Positions 25,035 through 34,762 are shown, counted from the stretch's first letter. The stretch: 64,000 bases of DNA from Exiguobacterium marinum DSM 16307 (GCF_000620845.1 NZ_KK211189.1:2710372-2774371); one strand, 5' to 3'. Made by a program: numbers and translations. The notes: generated from the sequence alone by a model not told the origin.

Positions 25035-25808
25035 ATGAATCAACGGCATGCAGAAAAATTAAAATTTGAGCTGTTAGAAACGTGGAATACGTTTAATCAT
25101 TACGTGACCGAGGCCCTCACTTTCACCAATTCGGAGGACATTCATCGCGCCCGCGTTCATTTACGAAAGCTGATCACATTCATGCAAATCTATGAGACAA
25201 AACCTGCGACGTTCCGGCAACTCAAACAGTTGATGGAAGTACTCGGACATGTACGAGACCTCGATGTACTGATTGAAAACTTTGAGTCACAGAATGAACT
25301 CGATGCATTGTTTCTTCAAGTGGTCGAGAAGCAACGCGCCATCGAACGAACCATTCTCTCGACACGCGTCAGTGAAAAAATGACGCCTTCGCTCGATCAA
25401 CAAATTCGCCGTTTCATCGGTGGGCCGTTACTTCGTGCGTTTAAAAAAATGAACGCCTCTCCAATGTTAGAAAAGGCGAAAGAAGAACGTAACCAACGAA
25501 TCCATATTTATCATGAGCAACCGGACAGAAATGAACAAGTTGAAGCACTCCATAAAGTTCGTTTAGCCGTCAAGCGTGAACGTTATTTACATGAGTATTT
25601 GTTGAACTATGAAACAGATGCCTCCATGGATACCGTCCGCACGTTAAAGAGGATGCAAACTGAGCTCGGTGAGATGAACGACCATGACCAACTGTTAAAG
25701 CGTTGGCGGACCTTCAAGCCACCTGAAGATTTGCAGTCTGTGTATGATGCAAAAATCGAAACGTTACAAGAAGAGTTAGACACGTCAGTGGAACATTTAT
25801 CGATTTAG
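25035..25808 (+). CDS. CHAD domain protein
   Basis: A 257-residue all-helical CHAD (conserved histidine alpha-helical domain) protein. The family binds inorganic polyphosphate through conserved basic and histidine residues. Here the first repeat has DIHRARVHLRKLITF (about 34-48) and LGHVRDLDVLI (about 73-83), the second has EALHKVRLAVKRERYLHEYL (about 175-194) and LGEMNDHDQLL (about 213-223), the expected twofold pattern. No CYTH triphosphatase domain is fused. The ATG at 25035 has AAGGAAA upstream; an earlier in-frame start lies inside the MATE gene. The stop codon overlaps the stop of glsA on the other strand. Confidence 0.88.
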   Translation: MNQRHAEKLKFELLETWNTFNHYVTEALTFTNSEDIHRARVHLRKLITFMQIYETKPATFRQLKQLMEVLGHVRDLDVLIENFESQNELDALFLQVVEKQRAIERTILSTRVSEKMTPSLDQQIRRFIGGPLLRAFKKMNASPMLEKAKEERNQRIHIYHEQPDRNEQVEALHKVRLAVKRERYLHEYLLNYETDASMDTVRTLKRMQTELGEMNDHDQLLKRWRTFKPPEDLQSVYDAKIETLQEELDTSVEHLSI

Positions 25809-26746
25809 CGCGAGGTATACCGTTCAATCAATAGTTCTAACAGTTTCATACCTGCGATTGAATTCCCTTTCGAATCAAGCGCCGGACCAAAGATTCCAAA
25901 CCCGACATTACTCAAATCCAGTTCATGGTTACCGACTGCTAAAATCGCACCCGAGACTCCGCTCTTACCGGGAAGACCGACTCGAACAGCGAACTCGCCC
26001 GATGCATCATACATGCCACATGTTGTCATAATCGCTTTGACAATTCGAACGACCCGACGTGGAATTAATTCTTCGCCCGTATTCGGGTCTTCTCCGTTCC
26101 CCGCAAAGACACGTCCGATTCGTGCCAAGTCAAAGCAGTCAATCTCGATGGCACATTGTTTCGTATAGACATCAATAATCTCATCTACCTCACCATCTAC
26201 AATTCCATGGTGGCGCATGAAATAAAGGAGTGCACGATTCAAATCGGTCGTCTCGTATTCAGAGCGGGCGACTTTTTCATCGTACGTAATATCCTCTACC
26301 GGTCGATTTAACAGCCTCCCTAAAAATTGACGGAACTGATAAATTTTCAGGTCAGCCGTTTCCCCTAAAATCATACTCGTCACCGCTAGCGCCCCTGCAT
26401 TAATCATTGGGTTCAACGGTTTAGACGGAACTGTCTCCTCGAGCTTGGCAATCGAATTAAATGCATCTCCCGTCGGCTCCATCCCGACTTTCGAAAACAC
26501 ATAGTCTTCTCCAAATTCCATTAAAACATAACAGAGTGTCAATGCTTTCGAGACACTTTGAATCGTAAACTTGTGATGAACGTCCCCCGCATGAATATAC
26601 GTCCCGTCCGGCAAACAAATCGCCACCCCTAGTAAATCGTTTTTCACATGCGCCAGTTCAGGGATGTAGTCAGCTACTTTCCCTTGAGCCGTGTACGGAC
26701 GACATTCATCGATCAAGTGGTTCAACTGTTGTTCGAGTACATTCAT
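25805..26746 (-). CDS. glsA: Glutaminase
   Basis: Hydrolyses glutamine to glutamate and ammonia. A 313-residue serine-dependent beta-lactamase-like enzyme; the catalytic Ser64 and Lys67 are in QSVSKALT, and NPMINAGALA (about 111-120), the YETTDLNRAL region and CGMYDASGEFA (about 241-251) match the family. Length is normal (about 310). The gene converges on the CHAD gene with stop codons overlapping by 3-4 bases and no hairpin between, so the two transcripts probably overlap at their ends. Confidence 0.95.
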   Translation of the reverse strand: MNVLEQQLNHLIDECRPYTAQGKVADYIPELAHVKNDLLGVAICLPDGTYIHAGDVHHKFTIQSVSKALTLCYVLMEFGEDYVFSKVGMEPTGDAFNSIAKLEETVPSKPLNPMINAGALAVTSMILGETADLKIYQFRQFLGRLLNRPVEDITYDEKVARSEYETTDLNRALLYFMRHHGIVDGEVDEIIDVYTKQCAIEIDCFDLARIGRVFAGNGEDPNTGEELIPRRVVRIVKAIMTTCGMYDASGEFAVRVGLPGKSGVSGAILAVGNHELDLSNVGFGIFGPALDSKGNSIAGMKLLELLIERYTSR

Positions 26747-26794
26747 TTAATCACCTCATGTTCCATCAAATTTCAACCGGGTCATCTTATCACA

Positions 26795-26959
26795 TTACCC
26801 ATCAGGCGGTCCATCTTCTTTATACCAGTCTTCGTCCGCCCAAATCATCGGTTGGTCTTCCTCGTCGCCCGTCAGCTTTTCACCATGTCGATTCATCATC
26901 ACAATAAAGCCAGCCACACTTATCACCACAAAAGCCGAAATGACTATAAAGGAAACCAT
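26795..26959 (-). CDS. 54-residue single-pass membrane protein, function unknown
   Basis: Not recognised. One N-terminal membrane segment (about residues 2-21, rich in V, I and F) is followed by a short acidic, Trp-containing tail (DEEDQPMIWADEDWYKEDG, about 32-50) that would face the cytoplasm or outside. ATG at 26957-26959 has AAGGGG with 8 bases of spacing, a textbook ribosome site; stop TAA at 26795-26797. It lies upstream of glsA on the same strand with 48 bases between them, so it may be cotranscribed with glutaminase. Confidence 0.6.
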   Translation of the reverse strand: MVSFIVISAFVVISVAGFIVMMNRHGEKLTGDEEDQPMIWADEDWYKEDGPPDG

Positions 26960-27074
26960 TTCATCGTCCCCTTTCGAATTCGTGACAAATTTGTCTAGAA
27001 CTCCGTGACACTTATCCTATGTCTCCGTCAACATTCTCGGTACCGTTAATACGACAACAACTTTACAGAAATGG

Positions 27075-28439
27075 GTGAATCGATTGAATCACATCGCAAT
27101 TATCGGAGGCGGCATCACCGGACTCGCCGCGGCATATTACGCCAAAGAAACTGGTGCCCACGTCACAATGTTCGAGGCGCAAGATCGTCTCGGTGGAAAA
27201 ATTAAAACCATTTATCAAGATGGCTTCACATTAGAGACCGGACCGGATGGCTATATGGCACGAAAACCGACCTTGACTTCGCTCATCACCGATCTTGGTC
27301 TCGAGGACCAGCTCGTCCGTTCCAAAACCGGTACTTCCTATATTTATGTGCGCGGAAAGCTGAGACAGATGCCAGCCGGATCGGTCATGGGTATCCCAAC
27401 TAAATTTTGGCCAATGGTCAAAACAGATCTCTTTACATGGAGAGGAAAGCTTCGCGCAGGATTCGATCTCGTGATTCCACGTGTATATAAAGAAGAGGAT
27501 ATCTCGCTCGACCGTTTCTTTCGAACAAGACTCGGTTCAGAAGTCGTTGATACGATGATTGAGCCGCTTCTGTCCGGGATTTATAACGGGACACTCGAAG
27601 ATATGAGCATCGAGTCTACTTTTCCTCAGTTTATCACGATTGAACAAAAAACTCGCAGTCTGATTCTCGGGATGAAAGCTCTCACACCTCCTGTCCAGGC
27701 TGGTGTGAAACCGGCCGAGACCGGAAAATTTTTGTCGATTGATCAAGGACTTGGTGCGCTCGTCGAGGCACTACGCCCTTCGATTGACCGTCTCATATTA
27801 AATACCGTCGTTCAGTCCGTCCGCCCCCATGAAGTCACATTGTCTAACGGTACGGTCGAACAATTTGACGGCATCATCATCGCTACATCTCCTCATGCAC
27901 TCGGTCCGTTGCTCGGTTTTCCTGAAGCCGAACGGTTATCTGAATTAAAACGGACATCCTCGATGACCGTACTCGCCGCCTTCGACGAGTCAGAGGTTGA
28001 TGCTTTAGACGGAACTGGCTATGTCATCGCTAAGTCAGAAGGGAGCGCTTTGACCGCATGCAGCTGGATGCATAAGAAGTGGCCGCACTTGGCACCTAAG
28101 AATAAAGCGTTGCTCCGCATGTATATCGGTTCTGAACATGTACCTTCTTTATTACATGAAGACGATGACACCATTGCATCATTTGCTTTGAACGAACTTC
28201 GCCGTATTCAAAAAGTCGGGACACCTCTCTTCACGAAAGTTGAACGGCATATTCAAACGATGCCGCAATATGAGGTCGGACATAAACAGGACGTCCGTGC
28301 GTTCGAAGAAGCGCTAGCGAAGTGGGACGGTGTCGAAGCTTGCGGCGCCATCCTCCACGGCGTCGGATTACCGGACTGCGTTGATTCCGCCAAACGGGCG
28401 GTCGAAAAACTACATCTCAAGCAGGCGGTGATGGTATGA
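27075..28439 (+). CDS. cgoX: Coproporphyrinogen III oxidase (protoporphyrinogen oxidase family)
   Basis: FAD enzyme that oxidises coproporphyrinogen III to coproporphyrin III in the Gram-positive coproporphyrin-dependent heme pathway (older names hemY/hemG). The 454-residue chain has the FAD-binding GGGITGLAAAYYA (about 11-23), ETGPDGYMARKPTL, IEPLLSGIYNG (about 155-165) and STFPQF blocks that match B. subtilis CgoX closely, and the C-terminal GVGLPDCVDSAKRAVE. The start is a GTG at 27075 or a TTG at 27084; the second has a GGTGA element 5 bases upstream. The next gene starts inside its stop codon. hemE and hemH, which precede cgoX in B. subtilis, are not here. Confidence 0.92.
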   Translation: MNRLNHIAIIGGGITGLAAAYYAKETGAHVTMFEAQDRLGGKIKTIYQDGFTLETGPDGYMARKPTLTSLITDLGLEDQLVRSKTGTSYIYVRGKLRQMPAGSVMGIPTKFWPMVKTDLFTWRGKLRAGFDLVIPRVYKEEDISLDRFFRTRLGSEVVDTMIEPLLSGIYNGTLEDMSIESTFPQFITIEQKTRSLILGMKALTPPVQAGVKPAETGKFLSIDQGLGALVEALRPSIDRLILNTVVQSVRPHEVTLSNGTVEQFDGIIIATSPHALGPLLGFPEAERLSELKRTSSMTVLAAFDESEVDALDGTGYVIAKSEGSALTACSWMHKKWPHLAPKNKALLRMYIGSEHVPSLLHEDDDTIASFALNELRRIQKVGTPLFTKVERHIQTMPQYEVGHKQDVRAFEEALAKWDGVEACGAILHGVGLPDCVDSAKRAVEKLHLKQAVMV

Positions 28440-29518
28440 AGCACACCGACTATGACGAAAACCCATTCATCGTGATTTGGGAAGTGACACGTGCCTGTGC
28501 GCTCTCCTGTGTTCATTGCCGAGCCGAGGCACAGTTTCACCGATATGAAAATGAGCTCGACACAGAAGAAGGCAAAGCGCTCATTCGAGAGATTCAGGCG
28601 ATGAACAACCCGATTCTCGTCTTCACAGGAGGGGATCCGCTCATGCGTGAAGACTTGTTCGAGTTGACCGAGTATGCCTCTTCTCTCGGAATGCGTGTCT
28701 CGATGACGCCTTCTGCCACACCTCGCGTCACTCATGATGCCGTGAAACGGGCAAAAGCGGCCGGTCTGTCTCGTTGGGCGTTCTCCCTCGACGGACCGGA
28801 TGCAGAGACTCACGACTATTTTAGAGGAACGAGAGGCAGTTTTGACCGTACCATTCGTGGGATTTCCTATTTTCGGGAAGAAGGGATGTCCTTTCAAATC
28901 AATACAACGGTGACCGAATACAACGTCGATCGATTACCGGAAATGGCGAAACTCGTAGAGTCACTCGGTGTGTCGGTTTGGACACTTTTCTTCCTCGTAC
29001 CGACAGGACGAGGTTCGTTGCTACAACCCATTTCACCCGAGCGGCATGAGGAAGTATTGAAGTGGGCGTTCTCACTTCAAGAAACGGCACCGTTTATCAT
29101 CTCAACGACGGAAGCCCAGTTCTATCGCCGGGTGGCGCGTCAAGAAAATCAGCGGCGAAAAAGAAAAGGACTTCCTCCAATCGGACATCCTCATGATGAT
29201 TTAGCGAAAGCACCTAAAGGAACGAATGACGGGAACGGGTTTGTCTTCATCTCGCACACAGGAGACGTTCAGCCGTCTGGATTTTTACCAATCCCCTGCG
29301 GGAACGTCCGAACGACACCTCTTGCGGACATTTATCGTCACCATCCGACGTTCAAGGCGTTACGCGACCCGGATACCCATCATGGGAAATGCGGGTATTG
29401 TGAATATCGCTATCTTTGCGGGGGATCACGGGCCCGAGCATACGCGGTCACAGGCGACTATAAAGAAGCAGAACCATACTGCATCTATCAACCAGAGCGC
29501 CCGCTCGTGTCACAATAA
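28436..29518 (+). CDS. Radical SAM/SPASM enzyme coupled to coproporphyrinogen oxidase
   Basis: A 360-residue radical SAM protein. The 4Fe-4S cluster motif is Cys21-x3-Cys25-x2-Cys28 (RACALSCVHC), followed by FTGGDPLMR and SLDGPDAETHDYFRG. A C-terminal SPASM-type region has CGNVR, then CGYCEYRYLCGG and a final Cys in EPYCIYQP, enough for at least one auxiliary cluster. The layout resembles the heme-pathway enzymes AhbD/NirJ and the peptide-modifying PqqE group. It overlaps cgoX by 4 bases (ATGA), so coupled translation and a heme-related role are plausible; no precursor peptide gene is seen nearby. Substrate is unproven. Confidence 0.85.
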   Translation: MKHTDYDENPFIVIWEVTRACALSCVHCRAEAQFHRYENELDTEEGKALIREIQAMNNPILVFTGGDPLMREDLFELTEYASSLGMRVSMTPSATPRVTHDAVKRAKAAGLSRWAFSLDGPDAETHDYFRGTRGSFDRTIRGISYFREEGMSFQINTTVTEYNVDRLPEMAKLVESLGVSVWTLFFLVPTGRGSLLQPISPERHEEVLKWAFSLQETAPFIISTTEAQFYRRVARQENQRRKRKGLPPIGHPHDDLAKAPKGTNDGNGFVFISHTGDVQPSGFLPIPCGNVRTTPLADIYRHHPTFKALRDPDTHHGKCGYCEYRYLCGGSRARAYAVTGDYKEAEPYCIYQPERPLVSQ

Positions 29519-29590
29519 TGATTTCCATTTATCCCCTCTTTGTGTAAGATTGGATTATACAAATCTGACGACGAGAAGGGGAATGTGTAC

Positions 29591-29893
29591 GTGCAGTCTT
29601 TACCGATTGACGGATTGTTCTATATCGGGTTAGTAGCGATTTTTGGTACGACGTTTCTTCTTGGATTTTTGGTGAAACAGTGGACGAAAGATGGATTCAT
29701 AGGGTTTATGGTTCTACTCGTTTCAAGTCTCGGACTATTTTTTTGGTTATTGCTCTGGTTCCAGGAAGCGACACGCTCCATCTTTATGGGAACGATGCCG
29801 TGGGTCTTCAACTTATTCTTCGGGACTGTGCTCTATCTTATCTTTTTAGGCACCAGCTATCTCATTTTGAAACGACAACGCCGACACACATAA
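29591..29893 (+). CDS. Small membrane protein with three membrane segments, unknown function
   Basis: About 100 residues with hydrophobic segments at roughly 8-28, 35-56 and 68-90 and a short basic tail ending KRQRRHT. The GTG at 29591 is the preferred start because AAGGGG precedes it with 9 bases of spacing; a GTG six bases earlier is too close. I do not recognise the family. No terminator separates it from the radical SAM gene 72 bases upstream, so it may be the third gene of that unit. Confidence 0.55.
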   Translation: MQSLPIDGLFYIGLVAIFGTTFLLGFLVKQWTKDGFIGFMVLLVSSLGLFFWLLLWFQEATRSIFMGTMPWVFNLFFGTVLYLIFLGTSYLILKRQRRHT

Positions 29894-29923
29894 AAAGAGG
29901 AATCCAAATTGGACTCCTCTTTT
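29893..29923. terminator. Bidirectional terminator between the small membrane protein gene and clpB
   Basis: 13-bp stem (29893-29905 with 29911-29923, one mismatch) and 5-base loop, T-rich on the right and A-rich on the left. The genes converge here. Confidence 0.85.
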
Positions 29924-29925
29924 CC

Positions 29926-32517
29926 TTATGCCTTCACCGTCGAGGGACGTAACGTCAACATTCCGTTTTCGACATTGATGACGACCCTCTGACCGTCTTC
30001 GACATCTCCTGCTAGGATGCTGCGGGCAAGTTTCGTTTCAATGGTCCGTTGTACATAACGGTTGATTGGACGGGCACCGAATTGAGGCTCATACGCCTCG
30101 TCAGCGACAAACGTTTTCGCCGCATCTGTGATCTCGATATGAATCGAGCGTGTTGTAAGCCGTTCACTCATCCGTCCGACCGCCTTCTCGACAATTTGAC
30201 CGATTTGATCTTTCGTTAGTGGATGGAACAGAATCGTTTCATCCACCCGGTTCAAGAACTCTGGACGGAAGTGACGGCGGAGCTTCTCGATCACTTGACG
30301 CTCCTCGTCCTCGTCAATGACCCCATCTTTCGCTGCCTCGAGCAGAATATCTGCCCCGATATTTGACGTCATGATGACAATCGTGTTTTTGAAGTCAACG
30401 ATTCGACCGTGCGAATCTGTCAATCGCCCGTCATCGAGCAGTTGTAGCAAGATGTTAAAGACATCTGGATGTGCCTTCTCAACCTCATCGAGTAAGAGCA
30501 CCGAGTAAGGGTTACGACGAACCGCTTCTGTCAACTGACCGCCTTCCTCATAGCCGACGTATCCAGGAGGGGCACCGACAAGACGAGACACGGCGTGTTT
30601 TTCCATATATTCACTCATGTCGAGTCGAACGATATGGTCTTCTGAATCGAACATCGCTTCCGCGAGCGCCTTCCCGAGCTCGGTCTTCCCGACGCCCGTC
30701 GGTCCGAGGAAGAGAAATGAACCGATTGGACGGTTTGGATCTTTGATTCCTGCACGGGCACGAATGACTGCATCACTGACTAGTCGAATCGCATCGTCTT
30801 GACCGAAGACACGTTTGTGCAAGACCGTTTCTAAATTGAGAAGCTTATCCCGCTCTCCTTCTGTTAGTTTCGTCACCGGAATACCGGTCCATTTCGAGAC
30901 GACTTCGGCGATTTCTTCTTCCGTCACTTCTTCTCGCACGAGTTCGCGCGTCACGGATCCCGCCAACTGTTCCGCTTCCTCAAGTTCTCGCTCGAGTTCT
31001 GGGATGCGTCCATACTTCAACTCGGAGGCCCGGTTTAAGTCATAGCGACTCTCTGCTTCCTGTAACTCGAGACGTACCTTCTCAAGGTCTCCACGGATTT
31101 GTTGCACGCGGTGTGTCGATTCTTTCTCATTTTCCCAACGGAGACGTAGCGAATCTGATTGTTCCCGGAGCGAAGCTAACTCTTGTTGGAGTGCTTCGAG
31201 TCGTTTCATCGAAGCTGCGTCGCTCTCTTTTTTGAGTGCAGCCTCTTCAATTTCAAGTTGCATGACACGACGAACCAACTCGTCAAGCTCCGCCGGCATC
31301 GATTCCATTTCTGTCCGAATCATCGCACATGACTCGTCGACGAGATCGATGGCCTTGTCCGGCATGAAGCGGTCGGTGATATAACGGTTTGACAGAACCG
31401 CTGCCGCGACGAGCGCGTTGTCGTGGATGCGTACACCGTGGTGAATCTCAAAGCGTTCTTTTAATCCGCGCAAGATGGAGACCGTATCCTCGACGTCCGG
31501 TTCAGCAACAAGTACTTGTTGGAAGCGACGCTCGAGCGCCGGGTCCTTTTCGATATATTGGCGATACTCGTCTAGTGTCGTCGCACCGATACAATGAAGT
31601 TCACCTCGAGCGAGCATCGGTTTTAACATGTTACCGGCATCCATCGAACCTTCCGACTTTCCTGCACCGACAATCGTATGCAGTTCATCAATGAAGAGAA
31701 TAATCGTACCTTCTGCTTCCTTCACTTCGGATAAGACAGCTTGAAGACGTTCCTCAAACTCGCCACGGTATTTCGCACCGGCGACAAGTGAACTCATATC
31801 GAGACTGAAAATCGTCTTATCTTTCAAACTTTCCGGTACGTCGCCTCGAACGATTCGTTGGGCGAGTCCTTCGACGATTGCCGTCTTCCCGACACCCGGT
31901 TCCCCGATGAGAACTGGATTGTTTTTCGTCTTCCGACTCAAAATCCGGATGACACGACGAATCTCGCTATCACGTCCGATGACCGGGTCAATTTTTCCTG
32001 TCTTCACTTCCTGAATGAGGTCGCGTCCATATTTCGTCAACACATCGTACGTCGCTTCGGGCGACTTCGATGTGATACGACGGTTCCCACGCACGGCGAC
32101 GAGCGCCTCACGAAGATGTTCTTCCGTGATGCCTTGTCGCTCGAGCATCGCCTGCGCTTGACTGTTGTTCAATAAAATACCAAGAAGAATATGTTCGACC
32201 GATACGTACTCATCATTCATTCCGGTCGCTTCCCGTTCGGCCGTCGTCAAGACATTTAATAAGGAAGCCGAAATCATCGGTGTCGTTGGATTTTGAAGTT
32301 TTGGCGCATTTTTCAAAGATAGCGCGACTTCTCCTTCAATCTCAGACACATTGATTTCCATTTTTTGAAACAATAATGGCGCAATCCCATCCGTCTGTGA
32401 AATCATGGACGCCAACACGTGCCATTCATTGATTTCACTATGATGATATTGTTTCGCCAACGCTTGTGAACTGACTATACATTCATGTGCTTTGTCTGTA
32501 AATCGATTAAAGTCCAT
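29926..32517 (-). CDS. clpB: ATP-dependent disaggregase ClpB
   Basis: Hexameric Hsp100 chaperone that pulls polypeptides from aggregates together with DnaK. The 863-residue chain shows the N domain (1-145), first AAA+ module with Walker A GEPGVGKT (about 203-210) and [11 protein letters not shown], a long coiled-coil middle domain (about 405-525) characteristic of ClpB rather than ClpC/E, and the second AAA+ module with GPTGVGKT (about 603-610) and the GYVGYEEGG pore loop. No ClpP-binding loop is evident. The ATG at 32517 (AAGGAGG 7 bases upstream) is preferred over an adjacent GTG. Second gene of a CtsR-controlled operon, 19 bases after the J-protein gene. B. subtilis lacks clpB. Confidence 0.97.
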   Translation of the reverse strand: MDFNRFTDKAHECIVSSQALAKQYHHSEINEWHVLASMISQTDGIAPLLFQKMEINVSEIEGEVALSLKNAPKLQNPTTPMISASLLNVLTTAEREATGMNDEYVSVEHILLGILLNNSQAQAMLERQGITEEHLREALVAVRGNRRITSKSPEATYDVLTKYGRDLIQEVKTGKIDPVIGRDSEIRRVIRILSRKTKNNPVLIGEPGVGKTAIVEGLAQRIVRGDVPESLKDKTIFSLDMSSLVAGAKYRGEFEERLQAVLSEVKEAEGTIILFIDELHTIVGAGKSEGSMDAGNMLKPMLARGELHCIGATTLDEYRQYIEKDPALERRFQQVLVAEPDVEDTVSILRGLKERFEIHHGVRIHDNALVAAAVLSNRYITDRFMPDKAIDLVDESCAMIRTEMESMPAELDELVRRVMQLEIEEAALKKESDAASMKRLEALQQELASLREQSDSLRLRWENEKESTHRVQQIRGDLEKVRLELQEAESRYDLNRASELKYGRIPELERELEEAEQLAGSVTRELVREEVTEEEIAEVVSKWTGIPVTKLTEGERDKLLNLETVLHKRVFGQDDAIRLVSDAVIRARAGIKDPNRPIGSFLFLGPTGVGKTELGKALAEAMFDSEDHIVRLDMSEYMEKHAVSRLVGAPPGYVGYEEGGQLTEAVRRNPYSVLLLDEVEKAHPDVFNILLQLLDDGRLTDSHGRIVDFKNTIVIMTSNIGADILLEAAKDGVIDEDEERQVIEKLRRHFRPEFLNRVDETILFHPLTKDQIGQIVEKAVGRMSERLTTRSIHIEITDAAKTFVADEAYEPQFGARPINRYVQRTIETKLARSILAGDVEDGQRVVINVENGMLTLRPSTVKA

Positions 32518-32536
32518 CACGACTCCTCCTTATCCA

Positions 32537-33406
32537 TCAACGTTCAATTTGTTCATAAACAGAACGGTAAGCATCATCAAGCGGCAGATCGACCTCGAGT
32601 TGCACGTACAAATCCGACCGTACCTTCGAACCGGTCATAACACCGCGACCCGGAATCCTCATCCGTTGCCCCGGACGACTTCCCGGCTTCACTTTCAGCT
32701 TCACTCGCCCTCCGTCGAGCGTCGCAATAATGACGCTCGCTCCGTCTAAAAATTCGAGCGGCCGCAACCGCTTCACGGTCACGATATGCTCCCCTTCACG
32801 ACGATACGTATCATCATCTGTGAAATGTAGTTCGACATACACGTCTCCTCGGTTACCGGATTGTCCTACCCGACTTCCTTTTCCTTTCAACCGTAACTTC
32901 TGCCCTTCATAGGCACCTTGTGGAATCTTGACGTTCACAGTACCTGTCTGAAGACGAAGACTCATTTTCGAGTCTTTTGTAAGCTGGCTGAGCGGGATAT
33001 TGATCCGAACGGATTCATCTAGATCCTCCTCGACTGCTTGGTCAAAGAAACTGCCGAACATATCTTCAAACCCGAATGTGCGGGAAGTCGTTCGAGACCC
33101 ACCGCCAAATTGTCGGAATAAATCTTCGAACTGGGCCGATCCTTCCCCGTAAGTTTCTCCGCCACCGCCGAATCCTTGTCCAAACGAAGGCCCATCCGGA
33201 CTCCCATATCGATCATAATTTGCCTTTTTCTCCGGGTCGCTCAACACGTCAAACGCTTCTTGAATCGACTTGAACCGATCTTGTGCGCCAGAATCTTTAT
33301 TGACGTCCGGATGGTATTGTTTCGCCAACTTCCGATATGCACGCTTAATCTCTTGCTCCGACGCTCCTTTTGAGACACCGAGCTCATCATAATAGTTTTT
33401 AGCCAT
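32537..33406 (-). CDS. CbpA-type J-domain co-chaperone (DnaJ without zinc finger)
   Basis: A 289-residue class B J protein. The J domain (4-68) has the HPD motif in [10 protein letters not shown] (30-39); a Gly/Phe-rich linker (about 70-125) and two DnaJ C-terminal substrate domains (about 130-285) follow. The cysteine repeats of canonical DnaJ are absent. It would recruit and stimulate DnaK. Being first gene of an operon with clpB, it may be the J protein that hands aggregates to the DnaK-ClpB machine. Controlled by a CtsR box at the promoter. Confidence 0.92.
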   Translation of the reverse strand: MAKNYYDELGVSKGASEQEIKRAYRKLAKQYHPDVNKDSGAQDRFKSIQEAFDVLSDPEKKANYDRYGSPDGPSFGQGFGGGGETYGEGSAQFEDLFRQFGGGSRTTSRTFGFEDMFGSFFDQAVEEDLDESVRINIPLSQLTKDSKMSLRLQTGTVNVKIPQGAYEGQKLRLKGKGSRVGQSGNRGDVYVELHFTDDDTYRREGEHIVTVKRLRPLEFLDGASVIIATLDGGRVKLKVKPGSRPGQRMRIPGRGVMTGSKVRSDLYVQLEVDLPLDDAYRSVYEQIER

Positions 33407-33449
33407 ATGGATTCACCTCACCTATCCCTTTCCCGTTTCTGTTAACTCT

Positions 33450-33479
33450 ATTCTACTCAATTGGTCAAATAAGGTCAAA
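33450..33479 (-). promoter_or_regulatory. Promoter of the cbpA-clpB operon with a CtsR operator
   Basis: Minus strand TTGACC (33473-33478), 17-base spacer, TAGAAT (33450-33455). On the plus strand the tandem heptads GGTCAAA (33463-33469) and GGTCAAA (33473-33479) separated by TAA form a perfect CtsR box covering the -35 and spacer, which predicts heat-inducible repression by CtsR. Confidence 0.9.
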
Positions 33480-33511
33480 GATTATCCTTTCACTTTTCAT
33501 ACGAAAAAAAA

Positions 33512-33541
33512 GAGAGATTCGTTTCAAAAAACGAACCTCTC
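33512..33541 (-). terminator. Terminator after camS
   Basis: 12-13 bp stem (33512-33524 with 33530-33541), followed on the minus strand by a run of U (33504-33511). Confidence 0.85.
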
Positions 33542-33545
33542 TCAC

Positions 33546-34718
33546 TTAGAAGTATACTTTAGGACTATCCATACCGTCCTCAAACACAATCGTTACTTCA
33601 TGGGCTCCACCGAGTGAGGTCACGTTGATTCGGACCGGTACGTTTCGGCTGTATTCCCATCGATTCTCAAGTAAGCCGACAACGTGTTGCGTGAATCCGA
33701 CGAGTTCGGCACGGCTATAGAATTGGATTGGGATATCGACCTCAAGTCGTGATAAATCTCCATTCTGATAGAAACCCTTCCCAATCATCCCACTGTAGTC
33801 TGGGAAGAGATCGGCGATCCGGTCACTGAAGAGCGTAAACTTTTGAGCATCCTCACGCACCTCATTTGTCGCTGTAGCCGATGGGAAGTAGTAATATTTC
33901 TCATCGATGGCTTTCCAATCACTTGATGTGACTTCATCTTTCGTTCCGATGTATGCGGATTTGATGTAGTTTCCCGGAGTCGGTGAGCCTTGTGTCGACT
34001 TCATGTAAAGTGCAATGTTGATGTCTATTTCTTTAAAGTCTTCCCGTTTTCGTAACTGGTTGACGAGTTCGTTCGCCATCCGTTCGCCTTCTGTGACCAC
34101 TTTCTTCTGATCGAGCTTGACCGTATATGTCGGTCCATAGTTCGGTGCCTGGAAGATGTACTCACGATTTAAAATAAGTGCGAACGACACACCGCCTAAT
34201 TGATAACCGCTGTCCTTTTTCGTCATGTAATTCTGTTCCACGATTGAAGCCAGATAAAGTGGTGATTTTTTATTTGCCTCGACAAATTTGTCATCCTCGA
34301 CTTCAGCCTTCCCATCTGCATACGCCGGGTTTAAAGGCGTTAGTCCGTCTTTACTACCACCTTTTCGTCCAAGCAAACGCGAAACGTCTTCTGCGTTCAG
34401 AAGTTGGCCTTCTTGATAGGCGAATTTGTCTGGGGCGAACGCATCCGTCGAATGGCGCATAAGGCCAAGTTCGACTTCTTCAAGCTCTAATGACGAACTG
34501 ACTTGACGCTGGGCAAGTCCTCTCGCTGCTGCCGCCTTGAATGGAATCACCATCTGATAGTATGAATCACGCGCTTCAATCGCTTGCGTAACACCTTCAG
34601 CTGCCGTTTCTTCCCCGGTCGGTGTCGCCTCTTCCTCACCCATCGGTATTTTCATTGAACATCCACTTAACAACAGCGCAGAGGCGATTGTCGGGACGAC
34701 GAGTTGTTTCCATTTCAT
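33546..34718 (-). CDS. camS: CamS family sex pheromone/lipoprotein
   Basis: A 390-residue lipoprotein of the CamS family (YerH in B. subtilis). The signal peptide ends LLLSGC, so Cys20 is the lipidated residue; an acidic linker (about 25-45) leads to the conserved domain. In staphylococci the processed signal peptide of CamS acts as a sex pheromone for plasmid transfer; in Bacillus the role is unknown, so the name says little about function here. Position downstream of pcrB-pcrA-ligA matches the B. subtilis order, but an LPxTG gene is inserted between ligA and camS. Own promoter and terminator. Confidence 0.9.
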   Translation of the reverse strand: MKWKQLVVPTIASALLLSGCSMKIPMGEEEATPTGEETAAEGVTQAIEARDSYYQMVIPFKAAAARGLAQRQVSSSLELEEVELGLMRHSTDAFAPDKFAYQEGQLLNAEDVSRLLGRKGGSKDGLTPLNPAYADGKAEVEDDKFVEANKKSPLYLASIVEQNYMTKKDSGYQLGGVSFALILNREYIFQAPNYGPTYTVKLDQKKVVTEGERMANELVNQLRKREDFKEIDINIALYMKSTQGSPTPGNYIKSAYIGTKDEVTSSDWKAIDEKYYYFPSATATNEVREDAQKFTLFSDRIADLFPDYSGMIGKGFYQNGDLSRLEVDIPIQFYSRAELVGFTQHVVGLLENRWEYSRNVPVRINVTSLGGAHEVTIVFEDGMDSPKVYF

Positions 34719-34762
34719 CTATGTGTAGCTCCTTTGAACATCGTTTCCTATTTCACTTTGTC

